Shown here in pieces: positions 1 through 12,712 of a DNA stretch of 64,000 nt. The number at the start of each line of letters is the position of its first letter. The first letter of the stretch is position 1. Origin of the DNA: Wuchereria bancrofti (Eukaryota; Nematoda; Chromadorea; Rhabditida; Onchocercidae). Made by a program: the position numbers and the translations under genes. The notes under the pieces were generated by a model, which searched no databases, had not been told where the DNA came from, and saw nothing but the letters and a program-made list of their open reading frames with translations. The DNA is taken from the NCBI GenBank assembly GCA_005281725.1, contig SSBO01000013.1, positions 1,362,281-1,426,280 of the forward strand. Direction: 5' to 3'.

Positions 1-2832
1 TTTGTTAGATCCATATTTTTCGAAATCTATAATATGGTTTGTAAAATTAATTGGAAAGTAAAAAAAAAAGAAAAAGTCTTCATAATGACTGACGACAACT
101 TTGAATTCAAATGTCCTAATTCAATCAACATTTCACTATTTCCTTAAAATGAAATTTATTTGCTTAATTTATTTGTCACCAATAAAACGCAGATATAAAA
201 CATGCTAGAAGTACTGAAGTAAGAAATAAAAACAAAAATTTTTCTGAAAATAAAAATAAAAAATTTGAAAATAGTAATGAGGAAAATAGAGAAGAATTTC
301 ACATCACAACAAGACAAAAAAAAGACAAAAAGAGAAAAAAAAGAACAGCGAAAAAAACTGAGCACAAATTAAACTGAGGAACTGTTAAATTTAAATTAAA
401 TGAAAAGGATTTTGAAATTACATTTATAATTACACTTATAATTTTGCAATAAGTGAAAGTGAACAAACAAAAGGTGCGAAAATCGTTATGCAAGGTAATT
501 GGAACGGTGCCAATGCTACCAATGAGGTACCTTGCCAGTTGTACTGCTGTTTTAACATTGAAAAAAAATATCTGAACCTATGACAAAAACTGTACTAAAA
601 TAAAAAAAGAAAGCCTTCCGGACACCTTCAACCGTTAATTACCACCGTACGTGTATCATCGACATACCAATTTGGTGCCACATTGCTAAGTGTATTTCAA
701 TTAGTGTCCGTTGGTTCGGGCAGATTGGTACTAGTTGTGATGGTACTATCGGTTGATATTTAACGTAGTGCTTTTGCAACGAGCATTTCAGATAAGGCTA
801 AAAGTTACAATATTACGAATAGTATAACGGTTGAAATAATAGATCAGTCATATCGATGGTTGAATTAGAAACGATGATCCATTTAGATTTCCTAATTTAT
901 ATAATTTGTTGTTTGTTTCACTGATAAACATAAAAGTACTGGAATTTTGAAGAAGGTATTAATTTTTAATCAAGAGATATCTCATAATTAACGATGTAAT
1001 ATAGATAAGTTTAATTTAAGCTTTGACTTTTATTAGTTTTGCTTGCTATATTTTAATAAAAATTTATGTTATAATTTCTCTTTTTTTTTAATCTATGACA
1101 TAATGAAATGATTGTACATGATAAAGCTATCAGCAAANAAAAACAAAAAAATCACAAGTTATGAATGATCAAACATATCGTACCATATCGGTACGGTTGT
1201 AGATCAAAAGCTATCCGACTACCTTTGGGTAAATTTTGAATCATTCAATCAGTTGTTGAAATTGCATTTGGAATACCATCTTTCATCAATTTCCATTCTG
1301 GTTCCGGTTCAATTTCCGCCTAAAATTCGGATGAAATCAATCTGATGTGATGGTAGTGCATAAAACAGAAAGATTTACTAAAATGACACTTATTTCTGCC
1401 TAATAAAAGCATTTTTCATAACTTGATCGCTAATTTATGGAATAATTAATTAATTAACACTTCTTTTGTAAATTTGCAACAAAAACCTCCATTATCATTA
1501 ATCACTTCATTCTCACTTCATATAATAAAATTCAAACAAAATTTCGAATGAAAACAAAGAACTATAAAAGAACATACTTGATGAGCATCAGTACTTGGTA
1601 ACAAATAAGCATAAATAACACCATTAGCATTCTTAACAATATCACCATGTATGAATAACTTTTGAAATTTTTCCAATTTTTTATTCACCACACCATTTGT
1701 TAGATCCATATTTTTCGAAATCTATAATATGGTTTGTAAAATTAATTGGAAAGTAAAAAAAAAAGAAAAAGTCTTCATAATGACTGACGACAACTTTGAA
1801 TTCAAATGTCCTAATTCAATCAACATTTCACTATTTCCTTAAAATGAAATTTATTTGCTTAATTTATTTGTCACCAATAAAACGCAGATATAAAACATGC
1901 TAGAAGTACTGAAGTAAGAAATAAAAACAAAAATTTTTCTGAAAATAAAAATAAAAAATTTGAAAATAGTAATGAGGAAAATAGAGAAGAATTTCACATC
2001 ACAACAAGACAAAAAAAAGACAAAAAGAGAAAAAAAAGAACAGCGAAAAAAACTGAGCACAAATTAAACTGAGGAACTGTTAAATTTAAATTAAATGAAA
2101 AGGATTTTGAAATTACATTTATAATTACACTTATAATTTTGCAATAAGTGAAAGTGAACAAACAAAAGGTGCGAAAATCGTTATGCAAGGTAATTGGAAC
2201 GGTGCCAATGCTACCAATGAGGTACCTTGCCAGTTGTACTGCTGTTTTAACATTGAAAAAAAATATCTGAACCTATGACAAAAACTGTACTAAAATAAAA
2301 AAAGAAAGCCTTCCGGACACCTTCAACCGTTAATTACCACCGTACGTGTATCATCGACATACCAATTTGGTGCCACATTGCTAAGTGTATTTCAATTAGT
2401 GTCCGTTGGTTCGGGCAGATTGGTACTAGTTGTGATGGTACTATCGGTTGATATTTAACGTAGTGCTTTTGCAACGAGCATTTCAGATAAGGCTAAAAGT
2501 TACAATATTACGAATAGTATAACGGTTGAAATAATAGATCAGTCATATCGATGGTTGAATTAGAAACGATGATCCATTTAGATTTCCTAATTTATATAAT
2601 TTGTTGTTTGTTTCACTGATAAACATAAAAGTACTGGAATTTTGAAGAAGGTATTAATTTTTAATCAAGAGATATCTCATAATTAACGATGTAATATAGA
2701 TAAGTTTAATTTAAGCTTTGACTTTTATTAGTTTTGCTTGCTATATTTTAATAAAAATTTATGTTATAATTTCTCTTTTTTTTTAATCTATGACATAATG
2801 AAATGATTGTACATGATAAAGCTATCAGCAAA
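1..2832. repeat. Assembly overlap: 1-1137 equals 1696-2832
   Basis: The first 1137 bases recur without visible difference at an offset of 1695. An N at 1138 marks the contig junction, and 557 bases unique to the second contig lie between the copies. This looks like an unresolved contig overlap and not a biological duplication. No gene was recognised in 25-1137. The small open frames at 156-365 and 299-493 (minus) lie in A/T-rich noncoding sequence. Confidence 0.9.
1245..1721 (-). CDS. Last two exons of an unrecognised gene
   Basis: Two exons join in phase. The first (1721 to 1578, 48 codons) follows a TTATAG acceptor and ends at a GTATGT donor. It reads ISKNMDLTNGVVNKKLEKF and then has a short hydrophobic stretch near VIYAYLLPS. 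The second (1319 to 1245) follows GAATTTTAG, begins AEIEPEPEWKLMKDG and reaches a TGA stop after 24 residues. Both junctions are phase 0. I do not recognise the family. The 5' part should lie at higher coordinates, but no upstream exon could be tied to it. The first 26 bases of the window repeat the start of the first exon because of an assembly overlap. Frame, splice signals and stop are seen directly; the function is unknown. Confidence 0.55.
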
Positions 2833-5731
2833 CAGCAAGAAAAATCATCCATTTCTCAACTTCAATCATCCTCGCATACAAATGATGAACGTAATGAATT
2901 GTTAACAATTGAAGGTATGAATTGTCACCAGCTGAAGTTTTTTTATTGAGATTTTATATAGTTTAAAAAAAGTTTCGTATTATTAGCGAATAAGAATTGC
3001 AAGAATAAATGTTTTATAGCTGGGGATAATTCCATAATTAGCCATGTTTTAAAGCAGTATTTTGCTATTAATGCTCACATAGAATCTTTCAATAAATTTA
3101 ACTTCATTCATTAAAACTAATTATTTTAAGAAAGATTAAATTTGAAAATAAATGTTATTGTTTTTGTTTAAATGCTGTTTGTTATGCTAATGCAACTGTA
3201 TTCTAGTTGAAATGCGACACAGGGCAGATCGTTCAGAGCGACACAGGACAGATCATTCCAACAATCAATCTCGAAAAGTAGTCGCAGGAAAGGAACATGA
3301 ACAGATGAAAAAAATTTTCTTGCAATTTTGATATTTTTTTTAATGATGCAAAGGAATATCATGAATGTTGCTTAGTAACGTGTGCTTTTAATATGTATTT
3401 CAGGTTGTAAGCGGAAAATTCCATTTTGGTGATCGAGACAAAAAGCCTTCATTTGATATCACTTTGTCACTTTTGAAGGAGTTAGCGTTTCGTTTTATTT
3501 TTGTAAAATTATTGTTTTATTTAGTTTCAAAAGTCAAAATCAATAACTTAATATGCGAATAGTTTGGACAAGCAAAGTTTCTTCTTTTTTCAATATAATC
3601 AATGAATCACTAATTTATTAGATTGAAGGTAAAGAATGGTGATTGATTGATGAACTCAGAATATTGCACAGCTGTATAAATTCGTAAGTTAATTGTCATT
3701 TTTTGTTAATGCTAATATTAATTAGTTTTCATCGAATTTATTGTGAACTTCAATAATTTTTGTCAAATATTTATAATTTTATTTTTAATTTCTTGCTTTC
3801 TCTGTGCATTTTTGAAACCCATAAATCCATATAAGGAATTAAGCGTCAGATTATGAAGATTGATTGGTGGAATTAATTTAAAGTTTAAAGGCGTATCCTT
3901 TCTTTCCTGCTATTCCAATGTTTTGGAATGCAAGATTTGAGTGGATGAGTTGCATTAATGTTAGTGTATATTTAATTTTCTTTGAGTTTTATTAAAATTA
4001 AATGAAAACATTTAAAAGATATTCTATCTTTTGATNCGTACGTGTATCATCGACATACCAATTTGGTGCCACATTGCTAAGTGTATTTCAATTAGTGTCC
4101 GTTGGTTCGGGCAGATTGGTACTAGTTGTGATGGTACTATCGGTTGATATTTAACGTAGTGCTTTTGCAACGAGCATTTCAGATAAGGCTAAAAGTTACA
4201 ATATTACGAATAGTATAACGGTTGAAATAATAGATCAGTCATATCGATGGTTGAATTAGAAACGATGATCCATTTAGATTTCCTAATTTATATAATTTGT
4301 TGTTTGTTTCACTGATAAACATAAAAGTACTGGAATTTTGAAGAAGGTATTAATTTTTAATCAAGAGATATCTCATAATTAACGATGTAATATAGATAAG
4401 TTTAATTTAAGCTTTGACTTTTATTAGTTTTGCTTGCTATATTTTAATAAAAATTTATGTTATAATTTCTCTTTTTTTTTAATCTATGACATAATGAAAT
4501 GATTGTACATGATAAAGCTATCAGCAAACAGCAAGAAAAATCATCCATTTCTCAACTTCAATCATCCTCGCATACAAATGATGAACGTAATGAATTGTTA
4601 ACAATTGAAGGTATGAATTGTCACCAGCTGAAGTTTTTTTATTGAGATTTTATATAGTTTAAAAAAAGTTTCGTATTATTAGCGAATAAGAATTGCAAGA
4701 ATAAATGTTTTATAGCTGGGGATAATTCCATAATTAGCCATGTTTTAAAGCAGTATTTTGCTATTAATGCTCACATAGAATCTTTCAATAAATTTAACTT
4801 CATTCATTAAAACTAATTATTTTAAGAAAGATTAAATTTGAAAATAAATGTTATTGTTTTTGTTTAAATGCTGTTTGTTATGCTAATGCAACTGTATTCT
4901 AGTTGAAATGCGACACAGGGCAGATCGTTCAGAGCGACACAGGACAGATCATTCCAACAATCAATCTCGAAAAGTAGTCGCAGGAAAGGAACATGAACAG
5001 ATGAAAAAAATTTTCTTGCAATTTTGATATTTTTTTTAATGATGCAAAGGAATATCATGAATGTTGCTTAGTAACGTGTGCTTTTAATATGTATTTCAGG
5101 TTGTAAGCGGAAAATTCCATTTTGGTGATCGAGACAAAAAGCCTTCATTTGATATCACTTTGTCACTTTTGAAGGAGTTAGCGTTTCGTTTTATTTTTGT
5201 AAAATTATTGTTTTATTTAGTTTCAAAAGTCAAAATCAATAACTTAATATGCGAATAGTTTGGACAAGCAAAGTTTCTTCTTTTTTCAATATAATCAATG
5301 AATCACTAATTTATTAGATTGAAGGTAAAGAATGGTGATTGATTGATGAACTCAGAATATTGCACAGCTGTATAAATTCGTAAGTTAATTGTCATTTTTT
5401 GTTAATGCTAATATTAATTAGTTTTCATCGAATTTATTGTGAACTTCAATAATTTTTGTCAAATATTTATAATTTTATTTTTAATTTCTTGCTTTCTCTG
5501 TGCATTTTTGAAACCCATAAATCCATATAAGGAATTAAGCGTCAGATTATGAAGATTGATTGGTGGAATTAATTTAAAGTTTAAAGGCGTATCCTTTCTT
5601 TCCTGCTATTCCAATGTTTTGGAATGCAAGATTTGAGTGGATGAGTTGCATTAATGTTAGTGTATATTTAATTTTCTTTGAGTTTTATTAAAATTAAATG
5701 AAAACATTTAAAAGATATTCTATCTTTTGAT
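2341..5731. repeat. Assembly overlap: 2341-4035 equals 4037-5731
   Basis: The last 1695 bases before the N at 4036 are repeated exactly from 4037. The end of one contig equals the start of the next, which is a classic dovetail overlap that was not merged. The three plus-strand exons therefore reappear at 4532-4610, 4903-4973 and 5100-5176 and should be counted once. Confidence 0.93.
2836..3480 (+). CDS. Three internal exons of an unrecognised plus-strand gene
   Basis: Three exon-like segments splice together in phase. The first (about 2836-2914) is Ser/Gln-rich, encodes QEKSSISQLQSSSHTNDE and ends at G|GTATGA. The second (3207-3277) follows ATTCTAG, encodes an Arg/His/Asp-rich stretch beginning EMRHRADRSERHR and ends before GTAGTC. 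The third (3404-3480) follows ATTTCAG, encodes VVSGKFHFGDRDKKPSF then DITLSLLK and ends before GTTAGC. The 5' limit of the first exon is uncertain, and I found neither a start nor a stop codon. The minus-strand open frame 3168-3362 over the same DNA is a shadow. The protein family is not recognised. Confidence 0.45.
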
Positions 5732-6175
5732 TCTCATATTGTGGTATGAATGATAATTGCCTGTTCAATGCAACAAAAAATATCCCAAATCGTTCGATGA
5801 TTCATATACAAGAAAAAATTTCTGGAATTCGTAAGCTGACACGACTGAAATGTGAGTTGAAGTACGAAAGACCGAATGGCTGAAGGAAGGCATATTACCT
5901 TCTAAAACTAGTGAGGCAATTTTTTTTTTATTGAATTTTATATGTATTTAAGATAACGTTAGCAATCTACCGGCACAACCATTTCTGATTTTTTTTTTTG
6001 GATTCGCGATGGATTATGAACTCTTGGCTGACCTATTTGAATTCTTCTGGAACAGAAGAGCTTTTTGTTGTTTATCTTTCGTTATTTCTTCAGGTTGATA
6101 GACCATAGGGATTGAAAAGTTATCGGAACTAAGGCATAAATAATAATAAATCATTTGCTTCATAAACTAACATGT

Positions 6176-6552
6176 TTATGCATCATATTGTGTCTTCGTT
6201 TTATTTGCTTTTAAAGAAGAATTATTTTTGTGCAATATCCTGCAACCACATTCTCGACACTTAATCGCATCCTTTCGAAGGACTTCATTTTCGCTGTGAC
6301 ATTCTCAAAGAAAAGCAAATTTTAGAAAACTTTAGAAATGAAAAAATCAAATGATCACTTTTAACTTCCTTTAAAAAAGATAAAGAAGAAAATATATCAA
6401 TAAAATTGAGACCAAATGGACGAAAAAAAATCAGTTCATGACTATATTAATTCAATCCATGATTATTTAATCTAACCTGCACAAATATAGATCATACTAT
6501 TAATTTTTGCCAATCCACCAGCACTTGGAGTTGGAGTTGAACTGTCTTCCAT
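6176..6552 (-). CDS. rpb-12: RNA polymerase subunit RPABC4/RPB12-like
   Basis: This encodes a probable homologue of RPABC4 (POLR2K), the small zinc-binding subunit shared by nuclear RNA polymerases I, II and III. Exon 1 (6552 to 6477) starts MEDSSTPTPSAGG and ends at a G|GTTAGA donor. Exon 2 (6303 to 6176) follows CTTTGAG and ends at TAA. Splicing gives INSMIYICAECHSENEV followed by DAIKCRECGCRIL, with the two CxxC pairs (CAEC and CREC) that bind zinc in this family. The product would be 67 residues, close to the usual size. The C-terminus is odd: family members end in a basic, conserved tail, while here ILHK is followed by NNSSLKANKTKTQYDA and a stop. That could mean a diverged paralogue, a missed small exon or a sequence error. 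A GTTTTCAG acceptor lies 13 bases upstream of the start codon. Confidence 0.8.
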
Positions 6553-6574
6553 TACTAAATTATTTTCTGAAAAC
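6553..6574 (-). promoter_or_regulatory. Likely trans-splice acceptor of rpb-12
   Basis: A GTTTTCAG acceptor ends 13 bases 5' of the rpb-12 start codon, and no coding exon was found upstream. In nematodes this is the usual arrangement for spliced-leader trans-splicing; an ordinary 5' UTR intron is the alternative. The site is seen, its use is inferred. Confidence 0.45.
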
Positions 6575-6703
6575 TAAATAATGAATAGACATTTTAAAAT
6601 AAATGAACACTCAGAATAATGAATAAAGCAAAATAGAACTAAAGAATAGACAAAAAATGAAAAAAAATTTACAATTATCAACGGTAAAGCCAACATAACA
6701 CAT

Positions 6704-7410
6704 GTCGCGAATTATAATTTCGCGAAACCCTAACCAAAATAATAAAATTAATTTAAAGAAAAACTAACAAATCTTGAGGAGTTAAATTTCAGTGAGATGA
6801 TTACTGACATCGTAAAATTGTTTACAATTTAAAAAATGATTTATTAGTTTTTCTTTAAATTAATTTTATTATTTTGGTTAGAGTTTCGCGAAATTATAAT
6901 TCCCGACACTTCCAATGAAGGAAAGAGGGAGAAATTTAATGTGAAAGAGGGAGAAATTTAAAGAGGAAAATCAGGGATTTCGACTGAGTAATTTTCAGGC
7001 ATGTAGCAAAAGGTATGAAGTTTAATAGTTGGGGATTTCTTCCTTAGTTATTCTTAAATGGAAGTTTAAATTACTCCAATTCTTATTCTGTACTTTTTCT
7101 AAACGAACTTCAAATCAAACTACTATCCTTACTCTCCCTGTGGAATCACCACAAACTCAATTCATAACTAAAGAAGAAATCCCAACTATTAACTTCATAC
7201 CTTTTACATACCTGAAAATTACTCAGTCGAAATTCCACATTGAATTTCTCTCTCTTTCCCCCGTTGGGAATGTCGCGAATTATAATTTCGCGAAACTCTA
7301 ACCAAAATAAAATAAATTTAAGGAAATAACTAACAAAATCATTTTTAACTGTAAATAATTTTATAGTGTCATAAAACGTCTTGCCATAAATTTGACTCCT
7401 TAAGATTTAT
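6704..7410. mobile_element. Nested inverted-repeat element, MITE-like
   Basis: A 64-bp arm at 6704-6767 begins GTCGCGAATTATAATTTCGC. It is matched in reverse complement at 6844-6907 with only about two differences. A third copy in the first orientation lies at 7272-7333. The stretch 6908-7060 pairs in reverse complement with about 7150-7271, making a long imperfect palindrome centred near 7090. The spacer 6768-6843 is also echoed in reverse after 7333. The arm tip (TCGCGAATTATAATTTCGCGA) is itself nearly palindromic. No transposase is present, so a non-autonomous DNA element with a second copy inserted or partly duplicated is the best reading. The 90-codon open frame at 7029-7301 lies inside the palindrome and is not taken as a gene. 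Confidence 0.7.
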
Positions 7411-8128
7411 TACTCATGTGATTTTATGTTTACTGTAAAATTAACTCTCATCATGATCTCTTCTTTTAAATTCATTATGTGATCTTATTGTAAACACCTC
7501 AAATTCCTCACATATGTGATTTCATCACATGTATGCTTAACCCTTTACACATATGATTTTACTCTAAACACCTCCAATTCTTGACTCATATGGTAAACAA
7601 GACCAACACATATAAATACAATAGTGATAAGATTATTATTGTCGACTACAATTATCATAACCAAAACTCAATTTCCTTTCCTCCACTTTTCGAATCTATT
7701 TTCACTGCTCAGATTATTGAATATTTTATAAGAAAAAACTTCCTATAATTTCACTGCTGTATGATAAATAATAGCATATCTGACGCCTACTATCTTTAAC
7801 GTTACGCACAGAATACAACAGTTAAGGCAAATCTTTCTAAATATAGTATTTCACAAATCAACGACAACCTTTCACAACAACATTCAAAGCATAAATATCT
7901 GATTATCAATTGCCTCTAACATTTAACCCCTAAATGTGTGAAATAAATCATTCAAAATACTTTTAAGAATTCATTTAAAAAAAATTTTAAATGTTTCTAA
8001 AAAAGAATCATTCTCGTAAATATCCATTCAAATGTTACTTCAACATAAATTGTACATTTTTTTTGTTTAACAGCAGTTAAATTTTATTAAGTTTAGGGTA
8101 ATGAAATAGAAGTGTTTGGAAAAAAAAC
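7411..8128. other. No gene seen
   Basis: AT-rich sequence without a convincing exon on either strand. It contains several short TCACATATGTGATTT-like phrases between about 7410 and 7560, but no clear tandem period. Confidence 0.5.
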
Positions 8129-8213
8129 CTTTTGATCAATGGTCCATTTCAGTATTGATTCTATGTCACCGTAATCACCTGCACATGTCACCATAATCGT
8201 TTCATCGCCAATT
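8129..8213 (-). CDS. Single internal exon of an unrecognised gene
   Basis: An 85-base exon follows TTTTTACATAG and ends at AAG|GTTTTT. In its only open frame it encodes 28 residues beginning IGDETIMVTCAGDYGDI. The same exon is found without change in inverted orientation at 12628-12712, although surrounding DNA has diverged, which supports it being coding. No partner exons could be assigned and the protein is not recognised. Confidence 0.45.
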
Positions 8214-8282
8214 CTATGTAAAAATTTTCAAATAAAATTATTCAAATAAGCAAAAAAAGAAATTGAATAAAATAATTTATGA

Positions 8283-9105
8283 AATAGATTCTCTTTCTGT
8301 TGCTCACTACAAACCGTTGACAGTTCACCATAAACCGCTGACATCGATATGTAAGAATGTGAACTAATCATTAGCCACTAATTAAAAACCCTAATAGCTT
8401 GCAATTATCTATGAAATGATAAAATAATTGTAATTTCTANAATAGATTCTCTTTCTGTTGCTCACTACAAACCGTTGACAGTTCACCATAAACCGCTGAC
8501 ATCGATATGTAAGAATGTGAACTAATCATTAGCCACTAATTAAAAACCCTAATAGCTTGCAATTATCTATGAAATGATAAAATAATTGTAATTTCTAATT
8601 ATGATACTGTTGTTCTCCCATTTCTTTTAATTAATTAGGAGCTAATAATTAGTTTATGTTCTTGCTAGTGTCATTCTAGCTATATTTGACTTCGTTTTTT
8701 AAATTTTTTTGTAATACTGATTACAAAGTAACCTAATCAACCTTAATTTTTTGATGAATAAAAAATATTACAATAAGGATTTTTTTATGGCATTAATAAA
8801 CAGATGAAATGAGATACAGCAATTAGATGCAATAATACTTAACAAATAAAATTATAAATTAGCAATAAGAAAAAGATGTTTACCTGGTATGTGCATTACA
8901 TCTGATCTATTTATCTGATATTTCCAATTTCATTTCAAGTACTAAAGNNNNNNATAAACAGATGAAATGAGATACAGCAATTAGATGCAATAATACTTAA
9001 CAAATAAAATTATAAATTAGCAATAAGAAAAAGATGTTTACCTGGTATGTGCATTACATCTGATCTATTTATCTGATATTTCCAATTTCATTTCAAGTAC
9101 TAAAG
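8283..9105. repeat. Two short assembly overlaps
   Basis: 8283-8439 recurs at 8441-8597 across the N at 8440, and 8796-8947 recurs at 8954-9105 across the six N at 8948-8953. Both are exact contig-end overlaps of about 150 bp. Confidence 0.9.
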
Positions 9106-9352
9106 CTATCTTTGACCTGAAATTAATTTTTTTACCATAACTTTAGTTTTCTAAAACTTTTTAATCAAAATTTATGAAAATGAAATAAAATTTTCAAAAT
9201 TATATTCACGGAAAAGAAAGAATAAAATATTGCATCAAATTATATGTTTTATTAAATGAACACGAAAATAAATTTATTGCTTAAGTGAGCTAAAATATTT
9301 ATTTAAAGATTGAATCATTTGCAAATAATATTGGATGTAAATTAAATTAACA

Positions 9353-9531
9353 TTAAAAAATACTTTCTAATAAATTGGATTCTTTTAATGGAATAAATTC
9401 ATCAAATTCTAAATCTTTCCTTCTGAGCTTGAACATTTCTTTGGAAAAATCATTCCTACCATTTGTTGCAGATTGCACGTTCAATAAGTTATGCAAATTT
9501 GACGACTTTTTAACTTTTCCATTTTTATAGC
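9353..9531 (-). CDS. Terminal exon of an unrecognised gene
   Basis: A 179-base exon follows a strong TTGTTTTAG acceptor and stays open to a TAA stop. It encodes 58 residues, mostly charged, including YKNGKVKKSSNLHNLLNV and then FKLRRKDLEFDEFIPLKES. The same exon occurs inverted at 11459-11637. No upstream exons are visible: the DNA changes identity at 9955, where the decayed TBC-gene copy starts, so the rest of the gene may have been separated by rearrangement. The family is not recognised. Confidence 0.5.
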
Positions 9532-11458
9532 CTAAAACAAAAGTAAAATTCCAAATGATTTTATTTTTAAAAGCAAAATTTCAAAAGATTTCACCAAAAA
9601 TTTAACTAATTTTTTAATTAAAACATTATTTTAATTTTTGAAAAAAATAAATTTTTTTTATTTTTTGTATTATTTCTTAAATTTGTAATTAAAATTGGGA
9701 TGGTGTTGTAAATCATTTCTTAAATGAAATATTTATTTAGCTTAATTGGTATTTTATAATTAGTTGTTAATTGTTTTGCACAAATGATATTCTACTATTT
9801 GTAATGTTAGTAGTAACAAAACATGAAGATAAAGTATTTTATTACTTAAAATCGAATTATAATTAATTTTAATTCTTTCACCAATTTTTTTGTTTTGTCG
9901 TCTTAAAATCAGACAAATTATTGAGCAAATTTTTAAGCAGAAATTAAGCATCAAATTATTGAAGTTAAAATACTCATGTTTTTTCTATATTATTTTCTAT
10001 TATCAATAATAAATCATTTCATAAATATATAAGCCATTTAAATTATTTGTTAATTTAATTTTTAGCAATTTAGTTAATTTTTTTAGTTAAAGTTCCAATT
10101 TGAGAATAATATTATAATCTTCTTTGGTTTTATAAATAACAAAGGTGTAATTCGTAAATTAAAATTAAAAGTAGGTTAGAATGATTGATTAATAACACTG
10201 CAACTATTGAAATAATGATCTTTTCTTGGTTCACAAAATTTTCTGAATACATTTGTTATTCTCATGCTAGGAAATAATGAAATTTGTAAGCTAATATTTT
10301 TTTGAAACAATCATTTTAAATTATTCCCATTAATTTTCTCTTTTTCTATTCAATAATAAACGTGATAACAATATTTAATAATGTGTTAGCAATTTATAAA
10401 TCCAATTTAAAAATTAAAAATTCAAACAAATTTTCTAAAATTTTGATAAATTTTGATAAAAAATTCTGGTTTTTTTCAATATATAAACGATTCAATCATA
10501 AAGAGCTATTGGAAGAAGTAATAATAATGCAAAATTTTATTATCAGTTTTGACTTTAAGTTAGTTTAAAATAATTTTTTTAAACAAACTTATTGTATTGC
10601 TCTTTTCCTAAGTCTAAGATTAAAATGTATTTGTCATCCTTCAGGAGTTGTAACATTTGCGAATGAGCTGTTGTAATCCAAACTCCGTACGGTGATGGAC
10701 ACACCACAACGTATTTTTTCAAACATTGGTGAATCATGAACCGATAACGATGATGTGACGTAAATTTTGCGAAGTGTTGTTAGCGATCTATAATTTTAAA
10801 TTTAGAAAAAAGAATATTTTAAAAGCTAATCAATTAATTTTTATGAGTGAAAATATTTTAGGAGATAATTAATTAAAAGTTAAAAAAACAAATATTCCAT
10901 GGTATAAATGAAACAAAAATTTTTTAAATCCTTTAATGAATACAACGTTGCATTTATTTAAATGTTATTTTTAAAAAAATAAAATTTGCTGAAGTAAGTA
11001 AATAATAAGAATGAAACAATTGTTGCATTTTATTGCAAAAAAAGCTTATTTCAAAAGAAAAATCCTGTTTGTTGNAATATTAAATTTAATTTTTGCTTAA
11101 TTAAATTTGCTCAATAATTTGTTCGATTTTAAGACGACAAAACAAAAAAATTGGTGAAAGAATTAAAATTAATTATAATTCGATTTTAAGTAATAAAATA
11201 CTTTATCTTCATGTTTTGTTACTACTAACATTACAAATAGTAGAATATCATTTGTGCAAAACAATTAACAACTAATTATAAAATACCAATTAAGCTAAAT
11301 AAATATTTCATTTAAGAAATGATTTTAATTGTAATTTCAAAAAATATTATTTAAGAATAAAATATTTTTAATAAAAAAAAATAGTTAAATTTTTGGTGAA
11401 ATCTTTTGAAATTTTGCTTTTAAAAATAAAATCATTTGGAATTTTACTTTTGTTTTAG

Positions 11459-11637
11459 GCTATAAAAATGGAAAAGTTAAAAAGTCGTCAAATTTGCATA
11501 ACTTATTGAACGTGCAATCTGCAACAAATGGTAGGAATGATTTTTCCAAAGAAATGTTCAAGCTCAGAAGGAAAGATTTAGAATTTGATGAATTTATTCC
11601 ATTAAAAGAATCCAATTTATTAGAAAGTATTTTTTAA
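11459..11637 (+). CDS. Inverted copy of the 9.4-kb terminal exon
   Basis: Plus-strand copy of the 179-base exon described at 9353-9531, with its TTGTTTTAG acceptor and TAA stop kept. Downstream on the same strand a short exon-like piece (about 11868-11895, after CTTTTCAG) and a piece after ATTTCAG at about 12043 both run into in-frame stops, so no continuation could be built. Confidence 0.45.
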
Positions 11638-12627
11638 TGTTAATTTAATTTACATCCAATATTATTTGCAAATGATTCAGTTTCTAAATAATTTAGCTCA
11701 CTTAAGCAATAAATTTATATTTTCTGTTCGTTTAATAAAACACATAATTTGGTGCAAATGTTATTTGTTACATTATTGTTCTTTCTTTCCCATGAATATA
11801 ACTTTGTATTTCATTATAAATCTAATTAATTTAGAAACTAGAAAATTGATATTGATTTGACTTTTCAGTGTACACCAAATCAGAACTGATGAATAAAGGT
11901 ATGAAAATAACTAATTTTTAAATTTTTAATCCATTTGAAATTATTGAATTTATCAAGCTAATTTTTTTGAAAAATTATGAAATTTCGATGCAAAAAGTTT
12001 CAACAATTCAATGATATGTTAAACAGGATAATTAATTTCAGGTCAAAGATAGCTTTAGTACTTGAAATGAAATTGGAAATATCAGATAAATAGGTCAGAT
12101 GTAGTGCATATACCAGGTAAACATCTTTTTCTCATTGCTAATTTATAATTTTATTTGTTAAGTATTATTGCATCTAATTGCTGTATCTCATTTCATCTGT
12201 TTATTAATGCCATAAAAAAATCCTTATTGTAATATTTTTTATTATCAAAAAATTAAGGTTGATTAGGTTACTTTGTAATCAGTATTACAAAAAAATTTAA
12301 AAAACGAAGTCAAATATAGCTAGAATGACACTAGCAAGAACATAAACTAATTATTAGCTCCTAATTAATTAAAAGAAATGGGAGAACAACAGTATCATAA
12401 TTAGAAATTACAATTATTTTATCATTTCATAGATAATTGCAAGCTATTAGGGTTTTTAATTAGTGGCTAATGATTAGTTCACATTCTTACATATCGATGT
12501 CAGCGGTTTATGGTGAACTGTCAACGGTTTGTAGTGAGCAACAGAAAGAGAATCTATTTCATAAATTATTTTATTCAATTTCTTTTTTTGCTTATTTGAA
12601 TAATTTTATTTGAAAATTTTTACATAG

Positions 12628-12712
12628 AATTGGCGATGAAACGATTATGGTGACATGTGCAGGTGATTACGGTGACATAGAATCAATACTGAAATGGACC
12701 ATTGATCAAAAG
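12628..12712 (+). CDS. Inverted copy of the 8.1-kb exon
   Basis: Plus-strand copy of the 85-base exon at 8129-8213 with identical coding sequence, TACATAG acceptor and GTTTTT donor. It is an isolated exon whose gene is unknown. Confidence 0.4.

Noticed and set aside
520..790. Minus-strand stretch with Thr/Ser/Pro-rich frames near 660-760
   Set aside because: Open frames are short, several compete and none has an acceptor in phase with the neighbouring exons.
2341..5731. Tandem duplication of a three-exon gene segment
   Set aside because: The copies are identical and separated by a single N, so a contig-end overlap is the simpler explanation.
7029..7301. 90-codon plus-strand open frame
   Set aside because: It lies across the palindromic MITE-like element and has no start or splice context.
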